DNA of 64,000 nucleotides from Chlamydia felis Fe/C-56 (GTDB lineage: Bacteria > Chlamydiota > Chlamydiia > Chlamydiales > Chlamydiaceae): NCBI RefSeq assembly GCF_000009945.1, contig NC_007899.1, forward strand, positions 496,001-560,000. Direction: 5' to 3'. Of this stretch, positions 35,944 through 45,040 are shown in pieces; position 1 is the stretch's first letter, and each line of letters begins with the position of its first letter. A program made the position numbers and the translations under genes. The notes under the pieces are model-generated. The model had not been told where the DNA came from, did no database searches, and was given only the letters and a program-made list of their open reading frames with translations.

Positions 35944-36852
35944 ATGCCGCATATCATTTTTTCCGACTATTCTAAGCCATCATTTCTCGAGAAAACCGTT
36001 TCTTTTCTAGATTCTTGTTTTTACCTGGAAGGAAAGCAAACCTATGTGGTTGCTAGAGACCCCCAGGACCGATTTTTATCTGTGACCGTTCCAGGAAAAA
36101 CTTTGTCTACCTGTGAGAAAGTCTTAAAAATCATTAGTTGGGTATTAATCCCATTGACAATTATTGCTTTAGCTCTAAGAAACCTTTTGCACGCATATCT
36201 ATCTTATAAAGGTCGTATTGTTTGCTTGGATAGCCTAGTCTCTGCAGAGGAAAGACAATTACTTATCTCTTGTCCAGATGTGCTGCAAAATATACGTCGT
36301 CTTCCCCTTATCTACCGCTTTTTGCCTTTGGAAGATTGTTTTATATCTTTTGATTCAACAGACTCTTCTAAATTGAAGAATATGAGCTTTTGGGTTAATT
36401 ACCCCAAGCTATCGAGTAAAATAAATCTTTCTGGGATCCAAATTCCTCTATATAAGCGCAAGAAAGTGAAGAAAAGCCCTCAAGGCGATCCTTCCGATTT
36501 TCCCATAAATTTCCCCATGCTTTGCCGAGAAATTCTTAAAAATGAGTCGGACAATATTCTCAGTCACGGGGGTATGGAAAAGTTAACCAGACTATTTTTA
36601 GCATTCTTAATTTATAAATCTCAAAAAAATGCAGACGGTACAATACAGACTGCTATTCCTCTAGGCCGCCCCGACACTCTGTGGGCAAAACTCTTGTTTT
36701 TTGATTATTCAGACGAAGACCCCCTAACACAGGGATTGCTTGGATCTCGGGTATTAAAAGAATTAGAAAGATTAGGAATTCTAGGAAGCGCTGAAAAACA
36801 CTTTTACTCAGCGAATAAGGTTATTATTTATTGGCCCCCTCGCAAGGTTTAA
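35944..36852 (+). CDS. DUF648-type chlamydial membrane protein
   Basis: A 302-residue member of a chlamydia-only family (DUF648, from memory), paralogous to 40183-41847 and 41998-43002. All share FLDSCFYLEGK-like and GKTLSTCEKVLKIISW-like segments followed by a strong hydrophobic stretch, here about residues 60-85 (VLIPLTIIALALRNLL), then a CLDS(L/P) turn. The C terminus (TLWAKLLFFDY and the following 45 residues) also aligns with the end of the 554-residue paralogue. The ATG at 35944 follows AGGGGG and is preferred to an upstream TTG. An inclusion membrane or effector role is inference. Confidence 0.7.
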   Translation: MPHIIFSDYSKPSFLEKTVSFLDSCFYLEGKQTYVVARDPQDRFLSVTVPGKTLSTCEKVLKIISWVLIPLTIIALALRNLLHAYLSYKGRIVCLDSLVSAEERQLLISCPDVLQNIRRLPLIYRFLPLEDCFISFDSTDSSKLKNMSFWVNYPKLSSKINLSGIQIPLYKRKKVKKSPQGDPSDFPINFPMLCREILKNESDNILSHGGMEKLTRLFLAFLIYKSQKNADGTIQTAIPLGRPDTLWAKLLFFDYSDEDPLTQGLLGSRVLKELERLGILGSAEKHFYSANKVIIYWPPRKV

Positions 36853-36884
36853 CAAGACACTCTTGAAGATAAGAGGGTGTTTAA
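36853..36884 (+). terminator. Possible terminator after the DUF648-type gene
   Basis: AGACACTCTT and AAGAGGGTGTTT can form an imperfect stem with a two-base bulge and a six-base loop, ending in TTTAATAA. Weak. Confidence 0.4.
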
Positions 36885-36986
36885 TAACTATTCTCTCTAC
36901 TAGCACGAGATTAATAAAATATCTTCTTTGTTTTAATTATTTTTTTGTTTAAAATATTTCGGTTTATTTTTTAAGTTGGTCGGGTT

Positions 36987-37292
36987 GTGGGGTATTCCGG
37001 TAGTATATCGAGAGGTATTTTTCATTTAACAAATTTTGAACCTAGGAGAACTTGTCTACATTCTAAAGCTGTGCAGATATGTGTAAATATTATCGGAATC
37101 TCTATTCCCATAATTTTCGTGGTGCTTGGAGTTTTAGGTTTGGCCGGAAGCGCTAGCTTTCCGTTATTGCTTATAGGTAGTGTGGGTCTTGGGATGTCTG
37201 GCTTGGGACTGGTCGCATTTGCTGTGCAATTTATCGTATTAAAATGGTATCAGTCTAGATCCTATCATCTTGTAGAAAACGAGCCTGTATAA
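36987..37292 (+). CDS. Short Inc-like protein, truncated member of a three-gene family
   Basis: A 101-residue protein matching the N-terminal part of the proteins at 37638 and 39062: a short polar head, then a bilobed hydrophobic domain (about residues 28-85) with the shared pattern GISIPIIFVVLGVLGLAGSAS and FPLLLIGSVGLGMS. It ends soon after the membrane domain and lacks the roughly 230-residue soluble domain of the two longer paralogues. The start is GTG at 36987, placed by alignment with the ATG of the gene at 39062; both are preceded by a similar TTGGT sequence. A putative inclusion membrane protein, possibly a decayed copy. Confidence 0.6.
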   Translation: MGYSGSISRGIFHLTNFEPRRTCLHSKAVQICVNIIGISIPIIFVVLGVLGLAGSASFPLLLIGSVGLGMSGLGLVAFAVQFIVLKWYQSRSYHLVENEPV

Positions 37293-37637
37293 AATTCAAA
37301 TTTTTGGATTCTCAGATTCAGAGTCTATACTTTTAGGAGAAGTTCCTGTTTGTGAGCAAACAATAGAATGGGTTCTAAATTTTAATTATACCGAAGACTT
37401 TATCTTTTTGTTTCATTTCGAAATCTTGGGAGCATCTATCAGGATTCTAAAATCGCTACTCTATAAAACAACATACCTTACTCTCTGGCAAGGAATACGC
37501 GAAGTTTAAGTTGTTTTGGGAGCCGGGGAAAGAAGATGGTCAGAGTTTGTTTAATTTTAGGAATGAGATTTTCAAGTTGCTTTTAACTTAACTGGTGTTA
37601 TACCTTCTTTGGGTCAATTTTTAATTTGGTTTTATAT
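37293..37637. other. Intergenic region, no gene seen
   Basis: 345 AT-rich bases between two Inc-like paralogues. I found no trace of the missing C-terminal domain of the short paralogue upstream and no convincing terminator or promoter. Confidence 0.4.
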
Positions 37638-38600
37638 ATGCTTAGTTTGAGCAGAATATGCAGCTGCGTAAATTTAACACAAAACAATACACCAGTACAA
37701 GGAGGTTTTTGGTGTAAAATATCAAAAAGTGCTTTTGTTTTAGGCATAGCCCTTTCGATTATTTTTATAGTTCTCGGGGCTTTACTCCTGGCAGGAGGGG
37801 CGAGTTTTGGATTGTTAGTCTTTGGTGGAGTAACATTTGGTCTTTTATCTTGTGGATGGGTTGGATCTTTGATCGTTCAATGTAGACGGCAAAAGTTATC
37901 AACTAATCTGGTCAGTAATGCGTTAAGGTTTGTAAAAGGCGGGATTCCTTCCTTGAATGCGCAAGGCGAGGCTGCCTTGGCGTATGCAACGCAACTTCTT
38001 GAAGATAACAGAGGCAACCTGGAACCTCTTCCCTGGAACTATCTCCGTCCTCCTATCAATGAGGAACTTTCTTGCTTATTCGATTTGATGTACAACAAAC
38101 GTTCTGAAGTTATGAATATATTGAAAGACGAGGAAGGACGGATTGTATTCTCTAATAGAGAAAATGAGCAGTTTTTTGTACTTATGACGGAATACCTGCA
38201 ATTGGCTTTCGCTGTAAGTATTTATACTCTAAGGGATCTGGATGCGTATATGAAGAAATATGCAGATACCGCCTCTTACGCACAGGCTTTATCTAGACAG
38301 AACTCATATAATTATAAAACATTTTATGCGATGTCTATTGCATATAGCTTGGCAAGATGGTTAGACAGACGTTGTGATAGTGGTGCTCCCGAAGATATGG
38401 TAGAGCGTAGTATTTCTAGATTCTATCAAGAAGGCACTCAAGAGTTTGCTTGGAGAGCTTTATTCAATAATTTCTGCGAGCGGGCTCGATGGTATCTGGG
38501 TGATGAACAAGAAGCCGAGAATCTAGATGAGCGCATGATAAAGCATTCAAGAGCAGACAATGGTCGCGAGTTTAAATTCGCCGGAACAGTCCCAACTTAA
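37638..38600 (+). CDS. Inc-like protein with conserved C-terminal domain, paralogue 2
   Basis: A 320-residue putative inclusion membrane protein. The ATG at 37638 (MLSLSRICSC) is set by alignment with the start at 39062; a TTG 12 bases upstream is rejected. The bilobed hydrophobic domain covers about residues 33-85 (ALSIIFIVLGALLLAGGAS, FGLLVFGGVTFGLLS). From about residue 105 the soluble domain parallels the 39062 paralogue: PSLNAQGEAALAYATQLLED, RPPINEELSCLFDL, LMTEYLQLAFAVSIYTLRDL, YNYKTFYAMSIAYSLARWL, and a final HSRADNGREFKFAGTVP. No known fold is recognised. The domain would face the host cytosol if the Inc topology holds (inference). Confidence 0.7.
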   Translation: MLSLSRICSCVNLTQNNTPVQGGFWCKISKSAFVLGIALSIIFIVLGALLLAGGASFGLLVFGGVTFGLLSCGWVGSLIVQCRRQKLSTNLVSNALRFVKGGIPSLNAQGEAALAYATQLLEDNRGNLEPLPWNYLRPPINEELSCLFDLMYNKRSEVMNILKDEEGRIVFSNRENEQFFVLMTEYLQLAFAVSIYTLRDLDAYMKKYADTASYAQALSRQNSYNYKTFYAMSIAYSLARWLDRRCDSGAPEDMVERSISRFYQEGTQEFAWRALFNNFCERARWYLGDEQEAENLDERMIKHSRADNGREFKFAGTVPT

Positions 38601-39061
38601 AATCTAGTCTATAAATGCGAGTATAGAAGAAAATAATGAGCATACTGTGTTCAGCTACACGGAAACCAGCTTTTTCTTCTATATATTAGAAAATAAGAAG
38701 AACTCCTGTTTGTAGAAGAGATATGGGATTTATAAATCAAAGGTTTTCTTGTGTAATCTTAAGGCGCGTGACTTCCCCATACTTTTCTTTCTAAATCCTC
38801 GATAACATGCTTTTGGGGTTTTTGCATAAATACGAAGATCACCCATTGATTCTTATCGAACCAGGAAAAATTCCCAGAAAGTTATCAATTTTGTGTTTTC
38901 CTAACTTTTTCTTTTCCCCAATCCATACTTATAGTTAGAAGATTCCCGGGATTTTTGTAGATTTGTAAAAATATAAATATTTTAGGTATAGAATTTTTGA
39001 TTTGATTTTAATTGGTGTGTTTGCTTAGAATTTTTCGGTCGATTTTTTAATTTGGTGCTGT
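38601..39061. other. Intergenic region, no gene seen
   Basis: 461 AT-rich bases. There is an imperfect TTCTTCTATATATTAGAA-like inverted repeat near 38676 and a pyrimidine-rich stretch near 38900. No supported gene, terminator or promoter. Confidence 0.4.
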
Positions 39062-40081
39062 ATGTCTAGTTCGAACGGAATAGACAATTGTTTAAGTTTT
39101 ACACAAAACACTGAAACAGGGCGAAGGGTTTTACAGTCTAAGTTTTTGAAAATAAGTGCCTCTATTGTTGGGGTCGCACTTCCGACTATTTTTATACTTC
39201 TCGGAGCTTTAGGTCTTGTAGGAAGTGCCAGTTGTGGATTGTTAATCTTTGGGAGCATATCGTTTGGACTTGTAATTATTTGTTTAATTAGAGCAGCCCT
39301 TTGTAGAAGACAAAAATCCTCATCAGAGGTTCTTGAAATGTCCCTAGAGGGTTTTGAAATGTCTTCAGTTAATCTTGCAGAAGTCGCTTTACCGGAGGTG
39401 GCTTTGAGGTCAGCTGCAGAAGGTGCGTGCCCCCCTTTAAACACTCAAGGCATGGCTGCTATGGAATTTGCAGAGCAGTTGCTCCGGGATGAAAGAGGAG
39501 ACTTGGAACCTATTACTTGGCTACGCTGCATTCCCCCAATTAATGAGGATATTTCTTATTTATTTGTTTTAGTAGAAAAAAAACGACAAGAACTTTTGGG
39601 TGCATTGATAAACGACGAGGGGCGCATTGTACTCCCCGAGGAAGAAGATGAGTTGTTTACACTTCTCATGACGGAATATCTTCAAGCATCTTTCGCAATT
39701 AGTATCTATACTTTGAGGGATTTAGATGCCTTTAGAGAACGAGAAGGGCAAGCTTTATCAAATTTAGATAGATTAGTTAATAGGCGCTTCTATCATTATA
39801 AAACATTTTATGGAGCATCAGTAGCTTATTCTTTTGCAAGATTCCTACATATATTTTGCGATCGCAGCCTTCCCTCAGATGTGGTTAATCGTTGGTCTGC
39901 TAGATTTTATCGAGAGGGTACGCCTGAATTTGAGTGGAGAGCTCTCTACAATAATTTCTGCGAGCAGGCTTGCTGGTATATTGGCAATGAACAGGCTGCT
40001 GAAGCAAGAGAGGATCGTTTGATTAAGCACTCAAGAGTAGATACCGGTCGCGGATTTCAATATTCGGGTACTATCCCCTAA
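39062..40081 (+). CDS. Inc-like protein with conserved C-terminal domain, paralogue 3
   Basis: A 339-residue paralogue of the preceding gene. Polar head (residues 1-30), bilobed hydrophobic domain about 31-80 (ASIVGVALPTIFILLGALGL, CGLLIFGSISFGLVIICLI), an acidic linker with repeated (L/F)EMS-type motifs, then the shared soluble domain: CPPLNTQGMAAMEFAEQLL, IPPINEDISYLFVL, LLMTEYLQASFAISIYTLRD, FYHYKTFYGASVAYSFARFL, HSRVDTGRGFQYSGTIP. Conservation between the two long copies is strongest in this C-terminal domain, which suggests it is the working part. Function unknown; inclusion membrane location is inferred. Confidence 0.7.
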   Translation: MSSSNGIDNCLSFTQNTETGRRVLQSKFLKISASIVGVALPTIFILLGALGLVGSASCGLLIFGSISFGLVIICLIRAALCRRQKSSSEVLEMSLEGFEMSSVNLAEVALPEVALRSAAEGACPPLNTQGMAAMEFAEQLLRDERGDLEPITWLRCIPPINEDISYLFVLVEKKRQELLGALINDEGRIVLPEEEDELFTLLMTEYLQASFAISIYTLRDLDAFREREGQALSNLDRLVNRRFYHYKTFYGASVAYSFARFLHIFCDRSLPSDVVNRWSARFYREGTPEFEWRALYNNFCEQACWYIGNEQAAEAREDRLIKHSRVDTGRGFQYSGTIP

Positions 40082-40182
40082 AGTCTGGTTTCTAGATTCA
40101 TATAGGACAAAGATATTAGGCGTCCCCTGTTAAGTGTTACAAAGGACGCACGGTTCTCTATTTGCGAATGTATAATTGTGAA

Positions 40183-41847
40183 TTATAGGTCTATTTGTCT
40201 GGTATTAAGGCGTACATGTAATCCGCACTTTACTTCCGTAAACCCTTCGAGAATATGCATTTCTACCAGTTGTAAGAGTATAGAGTTTGTGAAACTGTCT
40301 TTTGTCGAACCGGCAAGGATTCCCCATAAGGTTAGTGGAGTCTCGGAGCTAACACAGCTTTGTTCTCTGTAGGGAATGAAAATTCCTTCTGTCCTTGGCA
40401 ATATCGAGGGTACAATTTCTGCGATGAATTCGATAGCTAATTGTAATTTAATTTGTTTATCATTCAGAAGTCTTAGGTGTTGTTTTTTTTGTAAGATGTG
40501 CTCCTTAGGAATCGTAATTCTATTTAAATTCAGAGAGCGTGCTATCTTCTCGCGATCTAGTGATCGTAGTGCTGACGCAACCTCTTGGGGTGTTGCTTCT
40601 TTCAATACATCCCCTAGAAAGGCGCTAGGGACTTGTCTGAGGAAGGCAGTCATCACGTGTTGTCGACTTTCGCATGAGTCCATTGGTAGGCGGCTCCCCG
40701 ACTCATTCATAATCAGTTGGTATTTGTTTTGATGGTGTTTGAATGCGGCATGCTCCCCTAATACGTAAGGAACCATATGCCCTTTTTTCATATTCTTATA
40801 ACAATCTATAAACGCTTGTGACGAGAAGAATTTAAGGTTTGCCTCGGTATTACCCTGAGGAGTTGTAGTTATTAACTGTTTATTTTCTTCTTCATCATCT
40901 AAAATAACAACCCCGGAACTCATGTCACAGCCAATATACTTAGGCCAGGATATATAAGAGTGACTCTCTTTTTTCTCTAGATGGCGTGCCTCTAAAACAT
41001 TACGCACAAATCTTGCTACATCGACTTCTTTGAACTCATCTTGATACGACCCTGCGACATCATGCAGGCTTATGGTGTTATCCTCGAGAGAACAAACATA
41101 ACTAGGATAGTTATCGAAGTAGAATTCTGCTTTTAATCCTCTGTATAATGCTTGTTGATTTTGATTAGGAAGGTTGGTAATTTTTGCCGCGATTCCTAGC
41201 CGAGTTCTTAAGAGTTTTTCTATAGATTTTTTATCGTTCTTTCCTGTTAATTCGAATTCAGAAATAAGATTTTTTCCCTTTTGAATTAGGTGATAAAGAT
41301 CTAGGCAATGCGTATCAAATTGATCTCGTTGCCCTAATAAGTAAAATGTATGTGATTTACGAGAATCCAAATAAAACCTTACAGGAAGAGCTGTAGAAAA
41401 CTCTCCTTTAGGCTTTTCTATAGAGATGCCTTCAGCTTTAAGTTCTTGGTATTTTTCCTCTGGCATAGTTAAAATTGTACTCGAATTAAGGGTACGTGAT
41501 ATTTTCTGGCAGGTTGTAAAAACGTCTTTTTGCAGGGCTTCGGGTAGAGGTGTATCGAGATATACACACGGATAGGCAATATGTAAGTATAGATGCAAGG
41601 CTTGGCGTAATATCCAGGCAACGATAACAATAGGAATAAAGATCCAGGAAAGTACTTTGAGAACTTTTTCAGTGGTAGGTACAGAATGTCCTTGATGCTG
41701 AACAGCGAACCTCAGACCTAATTCAGTGGATTTGTCTATAACCTTAGTTTTCTTACCCTGCAGATAAAAATATGAATCTAGAACGGCAGAAAGTTTCTCT
41801 ACTCGACTAGGAGAATATGTTGGTGTAAATGTTACGGAATTTAACAT
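40183..41847 (-). CDS. Large DUF648-type chlamydial membrane protein
   Basis: A 554-residue protein. The first 110 residues match the family pattern: VEKLSAVLDSYFYLQGKKT, STEKVLKVLSW-like segment (PTTEKVLKVLSWIFIPIVIV, a TM stretch at about 70-95) and VYLDTPLP. The long C-terminal part is soluble and includes a segment (TPLTLWGILAG to the end) alignable with the end of the 35944-36852 protein, so that gene looks like a shorter version of this one. Function unknown. The stop faces the end of the Inc-like gene at 40081, with a 101-base convergent spacer. It is transcribed downstream of 41998-43002 with a hairpin between. Confidence 0.7.
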   Translation of the reverse strand: MLNSVTFTPTYSPSRVEKLSAVLDSYFYLQGKKTKVIDKSTELGLRFAVQHQGHSVPTTEKVLKVLSWIFIPIVIVAWILRQALHLYLHIAYPCVYLDTPLPEALQKDVFTTCQKISRTLNSSTILTMPEEKYQELKAEGISIEKPKGEFSTALPVRFYLDSRKSHTFYLLGQRDQFDTHCLDLYHLIQKGKNLISEFELTGKNDKKSIEKLLRTRLGIAAKITNLPNQNQQALYRGLKAEFYFDNYPSYVCSLEDNTISLHDVAGSYQDEFKEVDVARFVRNVLEARHLEKKESHSYISWPKYIGCDMSSGVVILDDEEENKQLITTTPQGNTEANLKFFSSQAFIDCYKNMKKGHMVPYVLGEHAAFKHHQNKYQLIMNESGSRLPMDSCESRQHVMTAFLRQVPSAFLGDVLKEATPQEVASALRSLDREKIARSLNLNRITIPKEHILQKKQHLRLLNDKQIKLQLAIEFIAEIVPSILPRTEGIFIPYREQSCVSSETPLTLWGILAGSTKDSFTNSILLQLVEMHILEGFTEVKCGLHVRLNTRQIDL

Positions 41848-41919
41848 GATGTTTTTGGGGTGGTCCCCCCGTAATCTACTCAGGGAGCGCCCATAAGTAT
41901 TTGAGAGAGGGTATTGTTA

Positions 41920-41949
41920 AAGCTGCTTGTCTTTAAGAAAAAGCAGCTT
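41920..41949 (-). terminator. Hairpin after the 41998-43002 gene
   Basis: Perfect nine-pair stem AAGCTGCTT / AAGCAGCTT with a 12-base loop. On the minus strand it ends in TTTAACAAT, a weak U-tract. Confidence 0.5.
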
Positions 41950-41997
41950 CACGATTTATATAATTTTTTGTATTTTTACTTCACAGCACCTCTGGGA

Positions 41998-43002
41998 CTA
42001 ATCGAAATATCCGGAAACCATGTACTCAGTGTTGGTATATTCAGTAAAGATACCTAGATCCACTAGCTGATCCATAAGGCTCTCCCCTAGACATTTCTCC
42101 TGTGTATTATTAGGCTTATAGAACAGAGCTCCGCACTTAGTATAGCGCTTAAGCATATCCTCCTCCCCCTTTACGAGAAAAAAGTATTCAAGGTGGCAGA
42201 AGTAGACGAGCTGACGACCCTGATAATTCAGAACATTTTTTCCAGAGAGGAATTTTAAGAATTTCCTTACGAGACGTTCTTTCGCTTGCGGAGATAGAGA
42301 AGCTTGCTCGGGGTGCGATTTAAATAGAGGGGCTTTGATTTTCTCGGGGTTTTTTGCCCATTCCTTGGGTAATATAGACCTTAGCTTATTAATCCTAGAT
42401 TGCGCAGTTATTTGGGGCTGACTTGTCAGAGGTGTCTGATGCGTCGTGGGTTGGGGACGGGTATTTTGAAGAACCCCGTCTTGAGAACTTGTTCCTACAA
42501 AAGGGGTAAAAAAATCCTGTTGAGTATCGGATGTTTTTATGTTCATGAAGTTCTTTAGGTGTGTCATTACACCTCCCTGCACATCTTCGATGTTGGATAC
42601 ACTACCTCCTAGGAAGGAAGCTGCAAATTGAGAAGCTTTACCGATCTCTGTTTTTATGGCGTTTTTGAAATGGGTGGCGCACGCTGCACCAGGGTCCTGA
42701 CTGTCAAGAAGAACAATTTTATGATTATGTATAGCCCTGTGCAGTAGGAGGCGTACGAGTAGGACGGTTAGTACAATAGGAAAGAGAAGGAAGTAGGAAA
42801 GTATTTTTACGATTTTTTCGGCAAGGGGTACGGGTCTTCCTTGGTTGGAAGAACAAATAATGTCTTGGTTTTCACTTCTAGAAATGATTTCTATGCGTTT
42901 ACCGCCGAAATAAAAATAATTGTATAGACTAGATAAAATTCTATCGGAAAAGCAATGTTCTTTATTCAAAGAACTTAAGCAAAAAGATTCTGATACTCTC
43001 AT
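41998..43002 (-). CDS. DUF648-type chlamydial membrane protein
   Basis: A 334-residue paralogue of 40183-41847 and 35944-36852: ILSSLYNYFYFGGKRIEII, VPLAEKIVKILSYFLLFPIV (TM about residues 68-92) and VLLDSQDPG. The middle is low-complexity, rich in Gln/Thr/Pro (about 165-205), and a C-terminal domain of about 100 residues ends YTNTEYMVSGYFD. Function unknown; membrane location inferred. It lies upstream of the 40183 gene and downstream of accC, both on the same strand. Confidence 0.65.
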   Translation of the reverse strand: MRVSESFCLSSLNKEHCFSDRILSSLYNYFYFGGKRIEIISRSENQDIICSSNQGRPVPLAEKIVKILSYFLLFPIVLTVLLVRLLLHRAIHNHKIVLLDSQDPGAACATHFKNAIKTEIGKASQFAASFLGGSVSNIEDVQGGVMTHLKNFMNIKTSDTQQDFFTPFVGTSSQDGVLQNTRPQPTTHQTPLTSQPQITAQSRINKLRSILPKEWAKNPEKIKAPLFKSHPEQASLSPQAKERLVRKFLKFLSGKNVLNYQGRQLVYFCHLEYFFLVKGEEDMLKRYTKCGALFYKPNNTQEKCLGESLMDQLVDLGIFTEYTNTEYMVSGYFD

Positions 43003-43118
43003 AAAGATTAATTTAAGATAAAAAAACTCAAATATTTTAACATAAAACGCTTATTAATAGAATTATTTAAATATAAGCCGTTATTGTTAAAATTTCTTAA
43101 TTGCGAGCAAAGAAATAA

Positions 43119-43141
43119 GTCTAGAGATAAAATCTCTAGAC
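43119..43141 (-). terminator. Terminator of the rpe-efp-accB-accC unit
   Basis: Perfect ten-pair stem GTCTAGAGAT / ATCTCTAGAC with a three-base loop, 13 bases after the accC stop, followed on the minus strand by TTATTTCTTTG. Confidence 0.7.
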
Positions 43142-43153
43142 GTATGAAGAATC

Positions 43154-44509
43154 TTAAAATAGAGAATTGCCCTGGGACAGAAGATGATCAACATAGTTGA
43201 TATCGTAGTCCGAATTAATGAATTTAGGGTTATCTAACATAAATTGATGGAAAGGAATCGTAGAATGTACCCCTCCAATATGAAACTCTTTTAGGGCGCG
43301 TTTCATAATGGCTACGGCCTCTTTTCGGTTCTTTCCTTTAGAAATTACCTTGGCAATCATGGAATCGTAGTAGGGAGGAATAGCATAGCCGCTATAACAA
43401 GCTCCATCAACACGTATAGAAGGACCTGCAGGTGGAAGATAGTAATCTAGCCGACCCGGAGAAGGAGAAAAGTTATTGCTAGGATCCTCAGCGTTAATTC
43501 GACATTGAATTACATGACCCGTGAAAACAATGTTTTTTTGTTTCCGGGTGAGTTTATTCCCCATGGCTACATAAATTTGTTCCTTAAGAAGATCTATTCC
43601 CGTAACTTCTTCTGTGATCGTATGTTCGACTTGAATTCGAGTATTCATTTCCATGAAGTAGAACTTCTTATCCTTATCCAATAGGAATTCTACTGTACCC
43701 ACAGAGTGATAGTTGGCACTTTTTGCTAGGTCCACAGCTACCTTCCCTACCTTGGCTCGCAGTTCGGGAGTTAGTATAGGACTAGGAGTCTCTTCGATGA
43801 GTTTTTGTCGACGTCTTTGTACTGTGCAGTCTCTTTCTCCAAGATGCACATAATTTCCGTGTTTATCTCCGAGAACTTGCACTTCTAGGTGTCGGGGATT
43901 TTCGATGAATTTTTCAATATAGACATCGGGATTATTAAATCCTGCCTCTGCTTCAGCTCTTGCTGCTGAAAAAGCTCGGAAAAATTCATCTTTTTCTCTA
44001 ACGATACGGATCCCTCGACCGCCACCGCCAGCGACTGCTTTAATAACTATGGGAAAGCCTATTTTTTCGGCAATTTTTAATCCCTCTGTTTCGTCTTTAA
44101 CAACGCCTTCAGAACCGGGAATCACAGGACATTTAATTTTCTTTGCGAGCTGTTTTGCCGCTATCTTATCTCCCATTGTTGCTATAGATTCTGAGCTCGG
44201 GCCTATAAAGGTTAATCCGCAACTTTCACAAATGGAGGCAAAGTTAGCGTTCTCGCTTAAGAAACCGTAGCCAGGATGAACAGCGTCGGCTCCTGTGATT
44301 TCACAAGCAGCTAGAATATTCGATATTTTTAAGTAGGACTTGGAAGCCTGAGGCTCCCCTATACAAACAGCTTCATCAGCTAATAACACATGCAAAGCTT
44401 CTTGATCAGCTAAGGAATACACTGCAACTGTGGCTAATCCAAGATCATGACAAGCACGGATAATACGTACCGCAATTTCCCCTCGGTTAGCTATTAAGAC
44501 TTTTTTCAT
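43154..44509 (-). CDS. accC: Biotin carboxylase subunit of acetyl-CoA carboxylase
   Basis: Carboxylates biotin on AccB using ATP and bicarbonate, for malonyl-CoA and fatty acid synthesis. Full length at 451 residues: [19 protein letters not shown], the ATP-grasp glycine loop AVAGGGGRGIRIV, the metal and catalytic segment FYFMEMNTRIQVEH, and the ITEEVTGIDLLKEQI motif. Its ATG shares one base with the accB stop (TAATG), so translation is coupled. The order efp-accB-accC is the usual chlamydial one. Confidence 0.97.
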   Translation of the reverse strand: MKKVLIANRGEIAVRIIRACHDLGLATVAVYSLADQEALHVLLADEAVCIGEPQASKSYLKISNILAACEITGADAVHPGYGFLSENANFASICESCGLTFIGPSSESIATMGDKIAAKQLAKKIKCPVIPGSEGVVKDETEGLKIAEKIGFPIVIKAVAGGGGRGIRIVREKDEFFRAFSAARAEAEAGFNNPDVYIEKFIENPRHLEVQVLGDKHGNYVHLGERDCTVQRRRQKLIEETPSPILTPELRAKVGKVAVDLAKSANYHSVGTVEFLLDKDKKFYFMEMNTRIQVEHTITEEVTGIDLLKEQIYVAMGNKLTRKQKNIVFTGHVIQCRINAEDPSNNFSPSPGRLDYYLPPAGPSIRVDGACYSGYAIPPYYDSMIAKVISKGKNRKEAVAIMKRALKEFHIGGVHSTIPFHQFMLDNPKFINSDYDINYVDHLLSQGNSLF

Positions 44510-45009
44510 TATTCAGCTTTAACTATACGAAATAACTTGGATCCAAATTGTACAGCATCGCCGTTGGTGATTAATACGTCAACAACACGACCAGACATTC
44601 CGGCTTTAACTTCATTCATGACTTTCATTGCTTCTACGATACAAACGATAGTATCTTCAGAAACCACGTCTCCGGGTTTTACGAAAGGAGGAGAATCGGG
44701 AGACGGAGAACTATAAAAAGTTCCTACTAATGGAGAGCTAATAAAATCTCCGGAAGCCTGTTGGGATTCTGTTTCAGATTGTTCCAAAGAAACATCCTTA
44801 GCCATTGTTTTATTGGGATCAGTGGGAATGGGGCGTTCCTGAGCAAAACCTGCAAACAACCTACTATCGTAAAATACAGGTTCTTGATTGGGTTTTTCTC
44901 CTGTGTCTTTTTCTAATTCAAGCTCTAGACCTTCTCGTTTTATCACAAAACGCTTCATGCTATTACGTCCCATAGCAATCATGAGCTTTTCTATTTGCTT
45001 TAAATCCAT
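44509..45009 (-). CDS. accB: Biotin carboxyl carrier protein of acetyl-CoA carboxylase
   Basis: A 166-residue carrier with an N-terminal dimerisation segment, a Pro/Ser/Gln-rich linker (about 60-90) and the C-terminal biotinyl domain with EAMKVMNEV, where K129 should be biotinylated. The second Met of the usual E-A-M-K-M is Val here, a conservative change. It overlaps accC by one base and starts 31 bases after the efp stop. Confidence 0.96.
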   Translation of the reverse strand: MDLKQIEKLMIAMGRNSMKRFVIKREGLELELEKDTGEKPNQEPVFYDSRLFAGFAQERPIPTDPNKTMAKDVSLEQSETESQQASGDFISSPLVGTFYSSPSPDSPPFVKPGDVVSEDTIVCIVEAMKVMNEVKAGMSGRVVDVLITNGDAVQFGSKLFRIVKAE

Positions 45010-45040
45010 ACCTGTATTCTCTTATCTTCTCAGCCTGAAG

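Noticed and set aside
40121..40150. GCGTCC / GGACGC inverted repeat as a bidirectional terminator
   Set aside because: Only six pairs with an 18-base loop and no U-tract.
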